Source: RBC074 sp044221525 (GTDB taxonomy: Bacteria > Acidobacteriota > Blastocatellia > RBC074). From it: a DNA stretch of 64,000 nucleotides. Below are positions 61,944-64,000 of the stretch, piece by piece; position 1 is the stretch's first letter, and the number at the start of each line of letters is the position of its first letter. Below the pieces are notes generated by a model. It ran no database searches. It was not told the DNA's origin and saw only the letters and a program-made list of their open reading frames with translations. The position numbers and the translations under genes are program-made. Location of the stretch: contig JBGAPB010000002.1 in assembly GCA_044221525.1 (NCBI GenBank), positions 4,050 to 68,049 of the forward strand, given 5' to 3'.

Positions 61944-64000
61944 ATGGTTCGTTCCGGTCAATTCAGGTTTCACGTGATTGCTGCGCTGATGTTGGTGTGC
62001 GGATTGGCAATTTCCGCTATGGCGCAATTGGCGAATCCGATCAATCTGTCCGCAAAGCTGGATCCGAATCCGGTCAAAGCCGGACAAACCGCCAAGGTCA
62101 CCGTCACCGCCAAAATTGATTCGGGTTGGCATTTGTATTCGCTGACGCAACCGGCGGGCGGACCGCGTCCGACCAAAATTACAATTGATGAAACCGGGCT
62201 GTTTAAAGCCAGCGGCAAACCCACGCAACCAAAACCGAAAGTCGCCGCCGATCCGAATTTTTCGATTCCCGGCCAGCCTCCGTTTATGACCGAAACGTTT
62301 GAGGGCGAAGCAGTGTTTACACTGCCAATCAAAGTCGCGGACGGCGCTCCGGTTGGCAATCAAAAATTGACCGTCAAGTTTTACTTTCAGGTATGCAACG
62401 ATCACGAATGTTTGCCGCCGCGCACGAAACCGCTCGATATTGATGTAGCGATTGTTGCCGCGAATGCCAAACTGACGGCTTCGCCATCGCCCGAAGCTTC
62501 GCCTGCCGCGTCCGCTTCTCCGGCAAGTTCGCCCGAAGCGACGGCTTCGCCAACGCCTGAAACGGCTGCCGGTGCGACCAAAACGGAACCACCAACGATT
62601 CCTCCCAGCGCCAATGACGAAAACCAGGCCCAGGCGCTCAAAAATCGCGGGCTGTTTGGGTTCATTTGGTTCGCCGTTCTTCAAGGCTTGCTGGCATTAC
62701 TGACTCCGTGCGTATTTCCGATGATTCCGATCACGGTCTCGTTTTTCACCAAGCGCGAAAAACGAACCAGTGCCCAAGCAGTCGGACAAGCTTCGTTCTT
62801 TTCGCTGGGAATCATTTTGACGTACACGGTGCTTGGGCTGGCGCTGGCGGTGATTGCCGGGCCAACGGGGCTGACCAAATTTGCGGCCAATCCGTGGATG
62901 AATCTGTTTCTGACCTTGTTGTTCGTTGTCTTCGCGTTGAACCTGTTCGGAATGTTTGAAATTCAAGTTCCATCGGGATTGGTCAACAAACTCAACGCCA
63001 GCGCAGATAGCGGCACAGGCGGCCAAACGTTTGCCACGATTTTAATGGGCATCACCTTCACGCTGACGTCGTTCACCTGCACGACGGCGTTTGTCGGCAC
63101 GGTGTTGATTTACGCGACGCAAGGAGATTGGTGTTGGGCTGTGATTTGAATGGTAGCGTTTGCGACGGCATTCGCGTTGCCGTTTTTTTTGTTCGCGCTC
63201 TTTCCGCAATGGCTGCAAAGTTTGCCGAAATCCGGCGGCTGGTTGAATTCGGTCAAAGTCGTCATGGGCTTTCTGGAACTCGGCGCGGCGTTCAAATTTC
63301 TGAGCAACGTGGATTTGGTCTGGGGTTGGCAAACGATTTCGCGCCCGTTGGTGCTGTCGGCGTGGATCGCGATTGCGCTGGCAGCAGCGCTGTATCTGTT
63401 GGGCAAAATCCAGTTGCCGCACGATTCTCCGGTTGAACGGTTAGGCGTGTTCCGCATGCTGATGGCGACGTTCTTTCTCGGCCTGGCATTTTACTTTCTG
63501 ACTGGGTTATTCGGTGGGTCGCTTGGAGAATTCGACGCGTGGTTGCCGCCTTCTTCGGCAAAAGATTTTGCCTTGAATCGTTCGGGGGGCAATGTCGGCG
63601 AAGCGAAATGGCAGGAAACCTATGACGCCGTTTTGCAGAAAGCCAAAGCCGAAAATCGCCCCGCGTTTTTGAATTTCACGGGCGTGACTTGCACGAATTG
63701 CCGCTGGATGGAAAAGAACATGTTTCCTGATCCGGCAGTGAAACAAGAGTTGGAAAAGTTTGTGCTGGCTGAGCTGTACACCGATCGCGAAGACACGCCG
63801 GAACACCAAAAGATTGACGAGGAAAATGGAAAGCTGCAGGCCGAAAAGTTCGGCACCGTTGCGTTGCCGCTGTACGCGGTGATTGATCCCAGCGGAAACA
63901 TTCTGGCCAAATTCCCCGGACTGACACGCGACAAACAGGAATTCGTCCAATTCCTTCAGCGCGGAGCCAGCCGGTTTCAACCAATGACAGCGCAGAAGTG
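61944..64000 (+). pseudogene. dsbD: DsbD-like thiol:disulfide interchange protein, one in-frame TGA, 3' end outside window
   Basis: Inner-membrane DsbD-family protein, which passes electrons from cytosolic thioredoxin to periplasmic thiols. From ATG 61944 (MVRSGQFRFHVIAALMLVCG) come a signal peptide, a DsbD-alpha-like domain (FYFQVCNDHECLPP), a Ser/Pro/Ala linker, then a TM domain with its two redox Cys (C256 in LTPCVFPMIPIT, C379 in TSFTCTTAFVG). At codon 402 a TGA (63147-63149) interrupts the frame; the following codons MVAFATAFALPFFLF continue the family sequence without any shift. A C-terminal thioredoxin domain shows NFTGVTCTNCRWME (C583/C586). One Gly (GGA) to stop change explains the break. 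Still open at the right edge. Confidence 0.8.

Noticed and set aside
61781..62119. 112-codon plus-strand frame upstream of dsbD
   Set aside because: Overlaps the dsbD signal-peptide region in another frame and has no recognisable features.
63147..63149. Selenocysteine at the TGA in the DsbD-like gene
   Set aside because: The position corresponds to a Gly in a membrane helix, not to a redox Cys, and no hairpin of SECIS type is evident right after it.
1..64000. tRNA or rRNA genes
   Set aside because: None recognised by eye on either strand; a covariance search would be needed to be certain.

Overview
The window looks like a scaffold from an acidobacterium-like Gram-negative heterotroph, probably a metagenome-assembled genome. 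Evidence for this lineage is indirect: an Oar-like TonB receptor with an N-terminal carboxypeptidase-regulatory domain, a Sec-exported Rhs protein starting with the gene style common in Blastocatellia, many secreted hydrolases, a PrsK/PrsR-like pair and a moderate-GC background. No rRNA, tRNA or CRISPR array was seen. Both ends cut genes: an old yellow enzyme at the left and a DsbD-like protein at the right. Three joins are visible: a 61-N gap at 23138-23198 and single Ns at 31582 and 39613. The two single-N joins each sit between two near-identical copies of the same gene segment (about 0.94 and 1.07 kb), so the apparent duplicated symporter and S9 peptidase are most likely unmerged contig overlaps.

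Layout. 1-5.1 kb: old yellow enzyme and an outer-membrane TonB receptor. 5.1-7.5 kb: small accessory genes on the minus strand (Lys-rich protein, DUF427 protein and a decayed second DUF427 copy, PIN-domain toxin with its small partner, zinc-ribbon pair). 7.5-11.2 kb: menC-type enolase-superfamily enzyme with its usual GNAT-like partner, then a coiled-coil porin. 11.3-16.7 kb: a plus-strand run of TPR lipoprotein-like gene, NtrB/NtrC-type two-component pair, CDF-type transporter and SpoIIM-family membrane protein. 17-19.9 kb: small membrane and secreted proteins and a GH5-like glycosidase. 20-26.2 kb: an Rhs toxin locus with an AT-rich tip carrying a HEQLH metallopeptidase-like domain, an overlapping exported putative immunity gene and an orphan rhs fragment. 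26.2-30.2 kb: S41 protease, DUF72 protein, and a TetR regulator with two matching operator palindromes. 30.2-32.6 kb: sodium:solute symporter (assembly-duplicated). 32.8-36.2 kb: phoU-phoB-phoR-dut. 36.4-42.5 kb: exported esterase, S9 peptidase (assembly-duplicated) and a TPR protein. 42.5-55.8 kb: GT39 and TMTC-like glycosyltransferases, a CBS-domain hemolysin-type protein, glpK, a second S41 protease, an ATP-grasp protein and a LolA-like protein. 56-59.3 kb: PrsK/PrsR-like signalling pair. 59.4-61.7 kb: a graveyard of three different insertion sequences. 61.9-64 kb: DsbD-like reductase broken by one in-frame TGA.

The most distinctive unexplained structure is a set of degenerate 7-base tandem repeats, some folded into dyads, in gene spacers (8676-8703, 13547-13609, 33510-33579, 34310-34393). 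The last two flank phoB on both sides. The best candidate biological system is the Rhs-metallopeptidase/immunity module. Several strong convergent-gene terminators with perfect 16-20 bp stems are also present.
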